DNA of 9,795 nt from positions 1 to 9,795 of the forward strand of contig JAEZQR010000092.1 in NCBI GenBank assembly GCA_023413015.1, given 5' to 3'. Source of the DNA: Pseudomonadota bacterium. Lineage in GTDB: Bacteria > Pseudomonadota > Alphaproteobacteria > Sphingomonadales > Sphingomonadaceae. Shown piece after piece: positions 1-5,919 of the stretch (positions are counted from its first letter, which is position 1; every line of letters starts with the position of its first letter). The position numbers and the translations under genes are program-made. Below the pieces are notes generated by a model, which worked only from the letters and a program-made list of their open reading frames with translations, was not told the origin of the DNA and did not search any database.

Positions 1-2
1 CG

Positions 3-749
3 AAGCCGGCCGAGCTGCGCGCGCGGCTCGAGCGCACCGGCAAGAACTGGACGCTGGGCAATTATGCGCTGGCGTGCGGCGGCATCTTCGTGTTCGGCAT
101 CCTGCTGCTGCTGACCGCCGGCGCGCCCTTCCTGCTCGCGCTCTTCGCCGGCCTGTTCCTCGGCATCGGCCTGCCGCATGTGACGGTCAGCCTGCTGATC
201 AAGCGCCGCATCAACGCCTTCACCACGCGCTTTCCCGATGCGATCGACCTGATGGTCCGCGGCCTGCGGTCGGGCCTGCCGGTCACTGAGTCGCTCGGCG
301 TCGTCGGTCGGGAGCTTCCCGATCCGGTCGGCATCGAGTTCCGCACGGTCGCCGACAAGATCCGGATCGGCCAGACGATGGAAACCGCGCTCCAGGAGAT
401 GGCGGTGCGGATGAACACGCCCGAGTTCCAGTTCTTCGTCATCACGCTCGCCATCCAGCGCGAGACCGGCGGCAACCTCGCCGAGACGCTCAACAACCTC
501 GGCGAAGTGCTGCGCAAGCGCGCGCAGATGAAGCTCAAGATCAAGGCGATGTCGTCGGAATCGAAGGCATCGGCCTATATCGTCGGTGCGTTGCCCTTCG
601 GGGTGGCCACCATGGTGTGGATGATCAACCCGGGCTACCTCGCGCCCTTCTTCACCGACCACCGGCTGATGATCGCCGGCATGGGCGGCGCGGTCTGGAT
701 GTCGATCGGGGCCTTCATCATGTCCAAGATGATCAGCTTCGAGATCTAG
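3..749 (+). CDS. tadB: Tad pilus inner-membrane platform protein TadB (5' truncated)
   Basis: TadB is one of two polytopic inner-membrane platform proteins of the Tad/Flp pilus (type IVc) secretion machine and works with TadC and the ATPase TadA. The frame is open from base 3 with no start codon that makes sense, so the N-terminus lies outside the window. Visible are a hydrophobic segment soon after the beginning (IFVFGILLLLTAGAPFLLAL), then a type II secretion F domain (GspF-like) with the typical run FPDAIDLMVRGLRSGLPV and later ETGGNLAETLNNLGEVLRKR, and two C-terminal membrane segments around VGALPFGVATMVWMI and MIAGMGGAVWMSIGAFIM. It ends in TAG one base before the ATG of tadC, so the two genes are co-transcribed and probably translationally coupled. 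The order tadB-tadC matches known Tad loci. The family and 5' truncation are certain; the B rather than C assignment rests on order and the following gene. Confidence 0.93.
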   Translation, partial: KPAELRARLERTGKNWTLGNYALACGGIFVFGILLLLTAGAPFLLALFAGLFLGIGLPHVTVSLLIKRRINAFTTRFPDAIDLMVRGLRSGLPVTESLGVVGRELPDPVGIEFRTVADKIRIGQTMETALQEMAVRMNTPEFQFFVITLAIQRETGGNLAETLNNLGEVLRKRAQMKLKIKAMSSESKASAYIVGALPFGVATMVWMINPGYLAPFFTDHRLMIAGMGGAVWMSIGAFIMSKMISFEI

Positions 750-750
750 G

Positions 751-1731
751 ATGGACCAGGAACCCCTGCTGATCCTCGGCTTCAGGCCGGTCGACGTCGC
801 CACCTTGCTCGCCGCCTTCGCGGCGATGGCGATGATGGTAGCGGTCTGGGCGGCGACGACGGTGCGCGACCCGATGCGCGCGCGCGTCAAGGCGCTTCAG
901 GAGCGCCGCGAGCAGCTGAAGGCCGGCATCACCGCCTCGCGCAAGCGCACGAGCGTCGCCGCGCGCGCCGAAGCCACCGACTTCATGCGCGAAGTGCTGA
1001 AGAAGCTGTCGGTGCTTCAGGACGAGCAGATGCGCGCGGCGCAGGTGAAGCTCGCGCAAGCCGGCATCCGATCCAAGGACGCGGTCGTCATGCTGCTGTT
1101 CGCGCGGCTGGTGTGCCCGATCTTCCTGGGCGGCGGCATGATGCTTGCCGTCTATGTCTTCCACATGTTCGACAGCTACTCGAACATGATGCAGTCGCTG
1201 ATCGCCGGCGGCTCGCTGCTCGGTTCGTACAAGGCGCCCGACCTGTTCGTGCAGAACCTGATCACCAAGCGGTCGGATGCGATCCGCAAGGGCCTGCCCG
1301 ATGCGCTCGACCTGCTCGTCATCTGCGCCGAGGCCGGTCTCACCGTCGATGCGGCGTTCAACCGGGTCTCGAAGGAGCTGGGCGCCGGCTACCCGCAGCT
1401 CGGCGAGGAGTTCGCGCTCACCTCGATCGAGCTCGGCTTCCTGACCGACCGCCGGCAGGCATTCGAGAATCTGTCGAACCGGGTCGCGCTCGAAAGCGTG
1501 CGCGGCGTCGTCACGACGCTGATCCAGACGGAAAAGTACGGTACGCCGCTCGCCAGCGCGCTGCGCGTCCTGTCGGCCGAGTTCCGCAACGAACGCATGA
1601 TGCGGGCGGAGGAGAAGGCCGCGCGGCTGCCGGCCATCATGACCGTGCCGCTGATCCTGTTCATCCTGCCCGTGCTTTTCGTCGTCATCCTCGGCCCGGC
1701 GGCCTGCTCGATCGGCGACGCGCTAGGCTAA
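751..1731 (+). CDS. tadC: Tad pilus inner-membrane platform protein TadC
   Basis: This is the second GspF-like platform protein of the Tad/Flp pilus apparatus, 326 aa, the usual length for TadC. An N-terminal membrane segment (about residues 14-34) is followed by a basic cytoplasmic stretch. Two further hydrophobic segments lie around residues 109-130 and 145-160. A T2SS-F domain then starts about residue 170, with the signature GLPDALDLLVICAEAGLTVD and later a motif near GVVTTLIQTEKYGTPLASAL. A last membrane helix near the C-terminus (about 294-318) carries the hydrophobic run LILFILPVLFVVILGP. The ATG begins one base after the tadB stop. The only Shine-Dalgarno-like bases lie in the end of tadB, consistent with coupling. 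No further tad gene (such as tadD) follows on this strand before a convergent gene, so this is the 3' end of the operon. Confidence 0.95.
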   Translation: MDQEPLLILGFRPVDVATLLAAFAAMAMMVAVWAATTVRDPMRARVKALQERREQLKAGITASRKRTSVAARAEATDFMREVLKKLSVLQDEQMRAAQVKLAQAGIRSKDAVVMLLFARLVCPIFLGGGMMLAVYVFHMFDSYSNMMQSLIAGGSLLGSYKAPDLFVQNLITKRSDAIRKGLPDALDLLVICAEAGLTVDAAFNRVSKELGAGYPQLGEEFALTSIELGFLTDRRQAFENLSNRVALESVRGVVTTLIQTEKYGTPLASALRVLSAEFRNERMMRAEEKAARLPAIMTVPLILFILPVLFVVILGPAACSIGDALG

Positions 1732-1796
1732 AGCTGCTGGCCGGAAAGCCAGGACTTGGTCTGCGATCGGGCGAACGGACTCGCTCCCCCGCCCCT

Positions 1797-1869
1797 CCGG
1801 TCACCCCGGCGCCGGCGGGGACCCAGGCGCCCGGTTGTGCTGGGGCCCGGCCTTCGCCGGGATGACCGG
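1797..1869. repeat. REP-like palindromic repeat, copy 1
   Basis: Two imperfectly complementary arms of about 30 bases (1797-1826 and 1840-1869) flank a 13-base loop. The right arm contains CCGGCCTTCGCCGGGATGACC, a variant of a repeat family that is abundant between genes in sphingomonads and other alphaproteobacteria. A second copy is at 9576-9646. It sits between the convergent ends of tadC and the TPR gene, where the folded RNA could end or protect both transcripts. The repeat is seen directly; the terminator role is inferred, as there is no clear T-tract. Confidence 0.85.
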
Positions 1870-1895
1870 ATGTTCCAGTCTGAACCGATCCTGCG

Positions 1896-2471
1896 CTAGC
1901 CGTTGCTCTTGCTGACGACCGTGAAGCGCTGGAGCTGGGTCTTCGGCTCGGCCCAATCCGGCTTCAGCGCGGCCGCCTGGCGATAGTCGTTGTAGGCGGC
2001 GCGGGTATTGCCGAGCATCTCGTTGGCGATACCGCGCGTGTAATAGGCGATCTCGGGGTGGCTGGTATTGAGCGACAGACCCCGGCTGAGCGCCGCCACC
2101 GCTTCCTGATCGCGGCCGCCCACATGGACGAGCGCGATGCCGCGATTGACATGCGCTTCGGCGAGGTCCGGCTTGATCTTGAGCGCCGCCTCATAGTCGG
2201 CGAGCGCCTTGGGCAGGCTCTTGGCGCGCATCGAAAGGATGCCGCGGTTGACGTAGGTGGCAGCGCGGTCGCGGACGGTCAGCGCCTCTTCGGCAAGTGC
2301 GCGGTTGCAGTCGTCCATGCCTTGATCGGAGACGAAGCCGGCTTCGGCCGCTTCGTAGCAGAGGCGGGCGAAGCCGGAACCGATCACCGTCACCGCCGCA
2401 TCGGCGGACCTGGGCGCAACCATCGCGCCGAGTGCCGCGACGCCGGCCAGCATGAGCGCGGTCGTACGCAT
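1896..2471 (-). CDS. Exported tetratricopeptide-repeat (TPR) protein
   Basis: A 191-aa protein of unknown specific role. Residues 1-25 form a signal peptide (MRTTALMLAG... ending SADA before AVTV), so the mature protein should be periplasmic. Three TPR units follow at about residues 67-101, 102-136 and 137-171, each with the spaced small and aromatic residues of the motif (for example YVNRGILSM...ALADYEAAL, then AHVNRGIAL, then YYTRGIANE). Two cysteines (C38, C55) before the repeats could form a disulfide in the periplasm. The ATG at 2471 is supported by a GGGAGGAG Shine-Dalgarno, which itself lies in a perfect inverted repeat (2475-2504). It is downstream of hppD on the same strand, 67 bases apart, and may be read from the same transcript, although nothing ties it to tyrosine breakdown. 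TPR domains bind other proteins; the partner cannot be told from sequence. Confidence 0.88.
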   Translation of the reverse strand: MRTTALMLAGVAALGAMVAPRSADAAVTVIGSGFARLCYEAAEAGFVSDQGMDDCNRALAEEALTVRDRAATYVNRGILSMRAKSLPKALADYEAALKIKPDLAEAHVNRGIALVHVGGRDQEAVAALSRGLSLNTSHPEIAYYTRGIANEMLGNTRAAYNDYRQAAALKPDWAEPKTQLQRFTVVSKSNG

Positions 2472-2474
2472 GGC

Positions 2475-2504
2475 TATTCTCCTCCCTCGTGAGGGAGGAG
2501 AATA
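2475..2504 (-). promoter_or_regulatory. Perfect inverted repeat covering the TPR gene ribosome-binding site
   Basis: Arms of 14 bases (TATTCTCCTCCCTC at 2475-2488 and its exact complement at 2491-2504) are separated by only two bases. In the minus-strand RNA the downstream arm contains the Shine-Dalgarno GGGAGGAG, three bases before the ATG triplet region begins, and the upstream arm contains its complement. If both arms are transcribed, the hairpin would hide the ribosome-binding site. No T-tract follows, so a plain terminator for hppD is less likely. A possible -10 (TAATAT, 2508-2503) would start transcription inside the repeat; in that case it would act as a DNA palindrome. Confidence 0.6.
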
Positions 2505-2538
2505 TTAGCACGATCCCGAGACGACCGGGAGAGCGGCC

Positions 2539-3633
2539 TCAGGCCGTCTCGGTCAGCACGCCCCGGCGAATCTGGTCGAGCTCGATCGATTCGAACAGCG
2601 CCTTGAAATTGCCTTCGCCGAAGCCTTCGTTGCCCTTGCGCTGGATGATCTCGAAGAAGATCGGGCCGATGACGTTCTGCGTGAAGATCTGGAGCAGCAG
2701 GCCCTGCCCCTCGGTCGGCGCGCCGTCGATGAGGATGCGCCGCTTCTCGAGCTCGGCCGTCGGCTCGCCGTGGCCGGCCACGCGGGTATCGACCGCCTCA
2801 TAATAGGTGTCGGGCGTGTCCTGGAAGGCGATGCTGCGGCCGCGCAGGATGTCCACCGACGCGTAGATGTCGTCGGAGCCGAGCGCGATGTGCTGGATGC
2901 CCTCGCCCTTGTACTCGCGCAGGAACTCCTCGATCTGGCTCTTGTCGTCCTGGCTCTCGTTCAGGGGGATGCGGATCTTGCCGTCGGGCGAGGTCATCGC
3001 CTTCGAGAACAGGCCGGTCTGCTTTCCCTCGATGTCGAAGTAGCGGATCTCGCGGAAGTTGAAGAGCCGCTCGTAGAACTCGGCCCAGTACGCCATCCGG
3101 CCGCGGTTCACGTTGTGCGTCAGGTGGTCGATGTAGGTGAGATGGCTGTTCGCCGCCGCCATCTTCTCGCGCCAGTTCGGCTCGAAGACGAAGTCGACGT
3201 CGTAGATCGTGCCCTTGTCGCCGTAGCGATCGACCAGATAGAGGCGCGAGCCGCCGATGCCCTCGATCGCCGGGATGTTGAGCTCCATCGGGCCGGCATC
3301 GCCATCGACCGGCGTCGCGCCGAGCGACTTCGCGCGCTCGAAGGCATAGGCCGCGTCCTTGACGCGGAACGCCATCGCGCAGGCGCAAGGCCCATGCTCC
3401 CGCGCGAAACCCTGCGCGAAGCTGTCCGGCTCGGCGTTGATGACGAAGTTGATATCCCCCTGCTTATGCAGCGTCACATCCTTGCGGCGGTGGCGCGCCA
3501 CGACGGGGAAGCCCATCCGCTCGAACAGATCGCGCAGCAACTGCGGATCCGGGGCGGCATATTCGACGAACTCGAAGCCGTCGGTGCCCATCGGGTTTTC
3601 GAATCCGGTCGGGGTGGCAGCGGCAGTGGCCAT
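2539..3633 (-). CDS. hppD: 4-hydroxyphenylpyruvate dioxygenase
   Basis: This is a cytoplasmic non-haem Fe(II) enzyme that converts 4-hydroxyphenylpyruvate and O2 to homogentisate, the second step of tyrosine breakdown. It has 364 aa, the normal bacterial length, with two vicinal-oxygen-chelate halves. The iron ligands expected for the family are present: H170 in IDHLTHNV, H248 in GIQHIALGSDDI and E328 in IFFEIIQRKG. The C-terminal gating helix (GFGEGNFKALFESIE) is also there. I place the start at the ATG at 3633 because AAGAGGAG lies seven bases upstream. An in-frame start 15 codons earlier (at 3678) lies within the palindrome and is unlikely. A MarR-family gene diverges from it, with an 18-bp palindrome in the shared gap. 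No other tyrosine-pathway gene (hmgA, fahA, maiA) is in the window. Confidence 0.96.
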   Translation of the reverse strand: MATAAATPTGFENPMGTDGFEFVEYAAPDPQLLRDLFERMGFPVVARHRRKDVTLHKQGDINFVINAEPDSFAQGFAREHGPCACAMAFRVKDAAYAFERAKSLGATPVDGDAGPMELNIPAIEGIGGSRLYLVDRYGDKGTIYDVDFVFEPNWREKMAAANSHLTYIDHLTHNVNRGRMAYWAEFYERLFNFREIRYFDIEGKQTGLFSKAMTSPDGKIRIPLNESQDDKSQIEEFLREYKGEGIQHIALGSDDIYASVDILRGRSIAFQDTPDTYYEAVDTRVAGHGEPTAELEKRRILIDGAPTEGQGLLLQIFTQNVIGPIFFEIIQRKGNEGFGEGNFKALFESIELDQIRRGVLTETA

Positions 3634-3645
3634 GAGCGGCTCCTC

Positions 3646-3673
3646 TTGGAAGATCGGAAAGGGACGATATAGT
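3646..3673 (+). promoter_or_regulatory. Candidate promoter of the MarR-family gene
   Basis: TTGGAA (3646-3651), a 16-base spacer and TATAGT (3668-3673) resemble a housekeeping sigma-factor promoter. Transcription would start near 3680, giving a leader of about 25 bases before the TTG. The -10 overlaps the palindrome, which fits autorepression. Confidence 0.5.
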
Positions 3674-3687
3674 TTCATTTGAAACTA
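3670..3687. promoter_or_regulatory. Probable MarR operator between hppD and the regulator gene
   Basis: TAGTTTCATTTGAAACTA is a perfect dyad: two 8-base arms around TT. It lies between divergent starts, 37 bases from the hppD ATG and 17 bases before the TTG of the MarR gene. MarR dimers typically bind AT-rich palindromes of this size. On the plus strand the left half overlaps a candidate -10. On the minus strand the dyad fills the spacer between a weak -35 (TTTTCG, 3694-3689) and a -10 (TATATC, 3671-3666). Binding would block both promoters. The palindrome is observed; binding is inferred. Confidence 0.75.
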
Positions 3688-3704
3688 ACGAAAAGTGACA
3701 AGCG

Positions 3705-4157
3705 TTGAGCCGCCTCAATCTCGATGATTTCCTGCCCTACCGCCTGTCGGTGCTGTCCAACACGGTCAGTCGGGCGCTGGCGCGGCTCTACCAGCAGCGT
3801 TTCGGCCTCTCGATCCCTGAGTGGCGGGTGATGGCCATCCTCGGGTCGGCGAGCGGGCTTACCGCGCTACAGGTGGTGGAACGCTCGGCGATGGACAAGG
3901 TCGCCGTGTCGCGCGCGGTCGCGCGGCTGGTAGCCCGCGGGCTGATCGTGGCTACAGGCGACGATTCAGATCGCCGCCGCCGCAGGCTGGCGCTCACGAC
4001 CGACGGCAAGGCGATGTACGACGAGATCGTGCCGCTGGCGCTCGATTACGAGCGTGGGCTGCTGGAACGGTTGGACGATAATGACCGCAAGGCGCTGGAT
4101 CAGATGTTGCGCGGCATGCAGAAACGCGCCGGCGAACTGCTGAACGTCAGGCGATGA
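3705..4157 (+). CDS. MarR-family transcriptional regulator, probable hppD regulator
   Basis: A 150-aa winged helix-turn-helix regulator of the MarR family, typical in length. N- and C-terminal helices for dimerisation flank the DNA-binding part. The recognition helix is about residues 63-81 (MDKVAVSRAVARLVARGLI). The wing carries the family DxxDRR pattern with an arginine run (DDSDRRRRRLALT, 86-98), then TTDGKAMY. The start is a TTG at 3705. No ATG or GTG in the right frame precedes it, and the first internal ATG would remove part of the fold; the Shine-Dalgarno is weak. It diverges from hppD with a palindrome between them. This arrangement suggests a repressor of tyrosine catabolism that responds to a pathway aromatic acid, although the ligand cannot be read from the sequence. 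Its 3' end overlaps the convergent ydcH-like gene by 11 bases. Confidence 0.92.
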   Translation: MSRLNLDDFLPYRLSVLSNTVSRALARLYQQRFGLSIPEWRVMAILGSASGLTALQVVERSAMDKVAVSRAVARLVARGLIVATGDDSDRRRRRLALTTDGKAMYDEIVPLALDYERGLLERLDDNDRKALDQMLRGMQKRAGELLNVRR

Positions 4158-4344
4158 TGTCCGGCAGCAGCTGATCGTTGAGCTGCCGAATTTCGTCCTT
4201 CAGCTTGAGCTTGCGCTTCTTCAGGCGGGCGAGCTGGATCTGATCATGGCTCGGCAGCCCGCGCAGCGCCTCGATCGCGGCATCCATGTCGCGATGCTCC
4301 TGCGTCAGCATCTCGAGACGGGCCTGCAGTTCCTTTTCGTCCAC
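4147..4344 (-). CDS. YdcH/DUF465 family small helical protein
   Basis: A 65-aa protein of the YdcH (DUF465) family: highly charged and almost wholly helical, probably an antiparallel coiled-coil hairpin. The family core is visible as ELQARLEMLTQEHRDMDAAI followed by the second-helix motif LARLKKRKLKLKDEI. I choose the GTG at 4344 because GAGGG lies eight bases upstream and it gives the usual family length of about 65-70 aa; the open frame extends to 4392 but those residues have no helical or family character. The molecular function of YdcH proteins is not established. It converges on the MarR gene with overlapping ends and lies back to back with a second, shorter YdcH-like gene (4655-4819). 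Confidence 0.85.
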   Translation of the reverse strand: MDEKELQARLEMLTQEHRDMDAAIEALRGLPSHDQIQLARLKKRKLKLKDEIRQLNDQLLPDIIA

Positions 4345-4521
4345 GCGTTCAACCCTCAAGCATCCGGCGACTCGGGCACCCCTTGCTAGCACAGCGCGAA
4401 TCGTGCGTAAGCGGTGTCATGCGACGAATGGTGGAACCTCTTTCGCTCACCGCAACTAGTTGAGGTGGGCCCGCCTGCGCAGCACAAGCTTTAGGGGCCA
4501 AATATTTCCGTCGCAAAGATG

Positions 4522-4549
4522 CTGACGTCACGTTCTGACCATCTATATT
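4522..4549 (+). promoter_or_regulatory. Candidate promoter for the second YdcH-like gene
   Basis: CTGACG (4522-4527), 16 bases, then TATATT (4544-4549) in an AT-richer patch make a fair sigma-70-type promoter. The start would be near 4556, leaving a leader of about 100 bases. That leader includes a small hairpin (CGAGGG/CCCTCG, 4567-4572 with 4580-4585). The rest of the 310-base gap between 4345 and 4654 shows no other convincing element. Confidence 0.45.
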
Positions 4550-4654
4550 AGCGTTATCCCGATTGCCGAGGGCTGCGGCCCCTCGCATTGCGTCGATAGG
4601 ACCGCATCGCCCGAGGCGACCGACCTTTTCAACTGGAAGGAAGGAGCCGGACCC

Positions 4655-4819
4655 ATGGCCAGCGCACATCTCGATTCCCTCTCGGCCAAGCATGCTCAGC
4701 TCGAGAGCGCGATTTTCGAAGAGATGCAGCGACCGATGCCCAATTCGTTCCAGCTCGCCCAGTGGAAGAAGGAAAAGCTGAGGCTCAAGGAGCAGATGGA
4801 ACACCAGACCGCGCACTGA
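4655..4819 (+). CDS. Short YdcH/DUF465-like protein
   Basis: A 54-aa protein, short enough to be missed by length cut-offs. It reads MASAHLDSLSAKHAQLESAI at the N-terminus and then LAQWKKEKLRLKEQMEH. The two-helix layout, and the pattern of a first helix with His-x-x-Leu-Glu followed by a second helix with LKxxKLxLKxx, match the YdcH family and the neighbour at 4147-4344 (LARLKKRKLKLKDEI). The two genes may descend from a duplication. A strong Shine-Dalgarno (GGAAGGAAGGAG) lies about eight bases before the ATG, and a perfect hairpin terminator follows 20 bases after the stop, so this is a real single-gene unit. Function is unknown, as for the whole family. Confidence 0.82.
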   Translation: MASAHLDSLSAKHAQLESAIFEEMQRPMPNSFQLAQWKKEKLRLKEQMEHQTAH

Positions 4820-4838
4820 CGGTGCGACCCTATTAGCG

Positions 4839-4869
4839 ACAAGGCCGGAAGCGATGCTTCCGGCCTTGT
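4839..4869. terminator. Bidirectional intrinsic terminator
   Basis: Perfect 14-base arms (ACAAGGCCGGAAGC at 4839-4852 and its complement at 4856-4869) enclose a three-base loop, followed on the plus strand by a T-rich tail (TCGTTC). It lies between the convergent ends of the 54-aa YdcH-like gene and the 71-aa gene and can serve both. The T-tract is modest on the plus strand and poor on the minus strand. Confidence 0.85.
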
Positions 4870-4891
4870 TCGTTCATGGGCTTGGTCCGGC

Positions 4892-5107
4892 TCAGGCCGC
4901 GCGGGTCGACTGGACGAACTCGACCTTCGAAAGCCGGTAACGCTCGGCCACCACGCCGAGCGCCACATCGATGGCGGATTGCTCGACGATGCAGCTGCCG
5001 CCGCGGCCCGAGAGCTTGTAGCCGCTGCCGTCCCGATAGACCGATACGGTCTGCATCTGGCCGGCATCGTCCAAGCCCAAGACAGTTCCGATACGCTTGA
5101 CGCTCAC
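4892..5107 (-). CDS. Conserved-looking small protein of unknown function (71 aa)
   Basis: I do not recognise this protein. The start is set at the GTG at 5107 because GAGGAG lies six bases upstream; longer in-frame starts (5203, 5209) have no such signal and would add 32-34 residues of unlikely composition. The 71 aa show no signal peptide or membrane segment. The N-terminal half alternates hydrophobic and polar residues (MQTVSVYRDGSGYKLSGRGG), as in a small beta sheet, followed by a single cysteine (C39) and a helical end (QSAIDVALGVVAERYRL). It has its own signals: a 16-bp palindrome and a weak EcfG-like promoter upstream, and a shared terminator downstream. Coding is supported by the Shine-Dalgarno, the terminator and the frame-consistent base use, not by homology. 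Confidence 0.7.
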   Translation of the reverse strand: MSVKRIGTVLGLDDAGQMQTVSVYRDGSGYKLSGRGGSCIVEQSAIDVALGVVAERYRLSKVEFVQSTRAA

Positions 5108-5137
5108 TTGGAACTCCTCTGGATGCTGCGCTGCACA

Positions 5138-5163
5138 AACAATGGCATGCCATTGGCGGTTCC
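5138..5163 (-). promoter_or_regulatory. Perfect 16-bp palindrome within a weak EcfG-like promoter match
   Basis: CAATGGCATGCCATTG (5140-5155) is a perfect palindrome 33-48 bases before the GTG of the 71-aa gene. On the minus strand it lies between GGAAC (5163-5159) and TGTT (5141-5138), 17 bases apart. This resembles the alphaproteobacterial general-stress (EcfG) promoter GGAAC-N16/17-CGTT with one mismatch. Such a promoter would start about 23 bases before the coding region. The palindrome is certain; the promoter reading is weak. Confidence 0.4.
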
Positions 5164-5214
5164 GGCATTCCGCGTCCAGTGAAGAGTTTTGCAAGGCAGC
5201 CATAACCACGAAGA

Positions 5215-5240
5215 AAGGGCCGGGATTGCTCCCGGCCCTT
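5215..5240 (-). terminator. Intrinsic terminator of the outer-membrane protein gene
   Basis: Perfect 11-base arms (AAGGGCCGGGA at 5215-5225, complement at 5230-5240) enclose a four-base loop and are followed on the minus strand by TTTCTT. It begins 20 bases after the stop of the beta-barrel gene and separates it from the 71-aa gene. Confidence 0.9.
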
Positions 5241-5260
5241 CCCTATCGGCATCTCGCGCC

Positions 5261-5881
5261 TCAGAAACGGAACGAGAAGCCCGCCAGAACCTGCTGCGGA
5301 TTGTAGCTGCCGTCGAAGTCCTTGTAGCGGTACTCGGCGCGCACCGAGGTGTTCGGAGTCAGGGCATATTCGATACCGCCACCATAGACCGCGCCATCAG
5401 CCCAGTCCTTGCTGCTGAAGCTGTTGGCAGGCGTCGCAGCATCGGCGACCGTGGTCTTGATGCGCTCGCGGCCGTAGCCGATGCGACCGTAGACCAGGGT
5501 GCGGTCACCGAGCACGGCGCCCGCGCGGCCCGAGAACATATAGTTCCAGTCCGGATTGAGCGAAGCGGTGATGCCCGGCGCCAGGGTCTGGCGCAGCGTC
5601 TTGCCGCCGGCGCCGATCTCGGCCTCGCCGCCAAGGACGAAGTTGGTGCCGACCGGCGCGTCGAAACCGAAGTAGCCGCCGTAGTCGATGCCGTCGCGGC
5701 TCTGATCGAAATCCGGAACACCCGTGAGCCCGAAGCTCTCGTTCACCGAGCGCTTACCCCAGCCGAGCTGACCGCCGACATAGGGGCCGGAGAAGCTGCC
5801 GGCGAGGTCCGTCGACTGCGCGTTGGCGACCGCCGGGATCGCGAGGAGGGCCGCAGCGGCAATGTAATATTTAGCGCTCAT
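5261..5881 (-). CDS. Outer-membrane beta-barrel protein (opacity/OmpA-barrel-like)
   Basis: A 206-aa outer-membrane protein of the small 8-stranded barrel type often annotated as porin family, opacity protein or OmpW/Omp25-like. The signal peptide is residues 1-21 (MSAKYYIAAAALLAIPAVANA, cleavage before QS). Alternating strands follow with the first-strand pattern FSGPYVGGQLGWG, then IDYGGYFGFDAPVG, NYMFSGRAGAVLG and TLVYGRIGYGRERI. The final strands read TSVRAEYRYKDF and VLAGFSFRF, ending in the terminal phenylalanine recognised by the BAM complex. The ATG at 5881 is preferred since GGAG lies six bases before it and the signal peptide begins there; in-frame starts at 5893 and 5899 add MEYR-type residues with no benefit. 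Function is structural or adhesion-like and not specified by sequence. It is a single-gene unit with its own terminator. Confidence 0.9.
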   Translation of the reverse strand: MSAKYYIAAAALLAIPAVANAQSTDLAGSFSGPYVGGQLGWGKRSVNESFGLTGVPDFDQSRDGIDYGGYFGFDAPVGTNFVLGGEAEIGAGGKTLRQTLAPGITASLNPDWNYMFSGRAGAVLGDRTLVYGRIGYGRERIKTTVADAATPANSFSSKDWADGAVYGGGIEYALTPNTSVRAEYRYKDFDGSYNPQQVLAGFSFRF

Positions 5882-5919
5882 TCTATACTCCATGTTCAAT
5901 TACACCGAACGCCCCTCAA

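Noticed and set aside
2770..3672. 300-codon plus-strand open frame opposite hppD
   Set aside because: It is a mirror frame of a clearly identified enzyme; its composition (Val/Arg/Asp/Leu-rich) is that of antisense to GC-rich codons and it has no known domain.
3634..3678. Earlier in-frame start of hppD (15 extra residues)
   Set aside because: It would put the start inside the palindrome, lacks a Shine-Dalgarno, and the ATG at 3633 has AAGAGGAG in the right place.
4433..4461. Possible EcfG promoter beginning GGAAC upstream of the second YdcH-like gene
   Set aside because: At 16-18 bases downstream there is no CGTT-like box, and the gene start is 200 bases away; the CTGACG/TATATT candidate is better placed.
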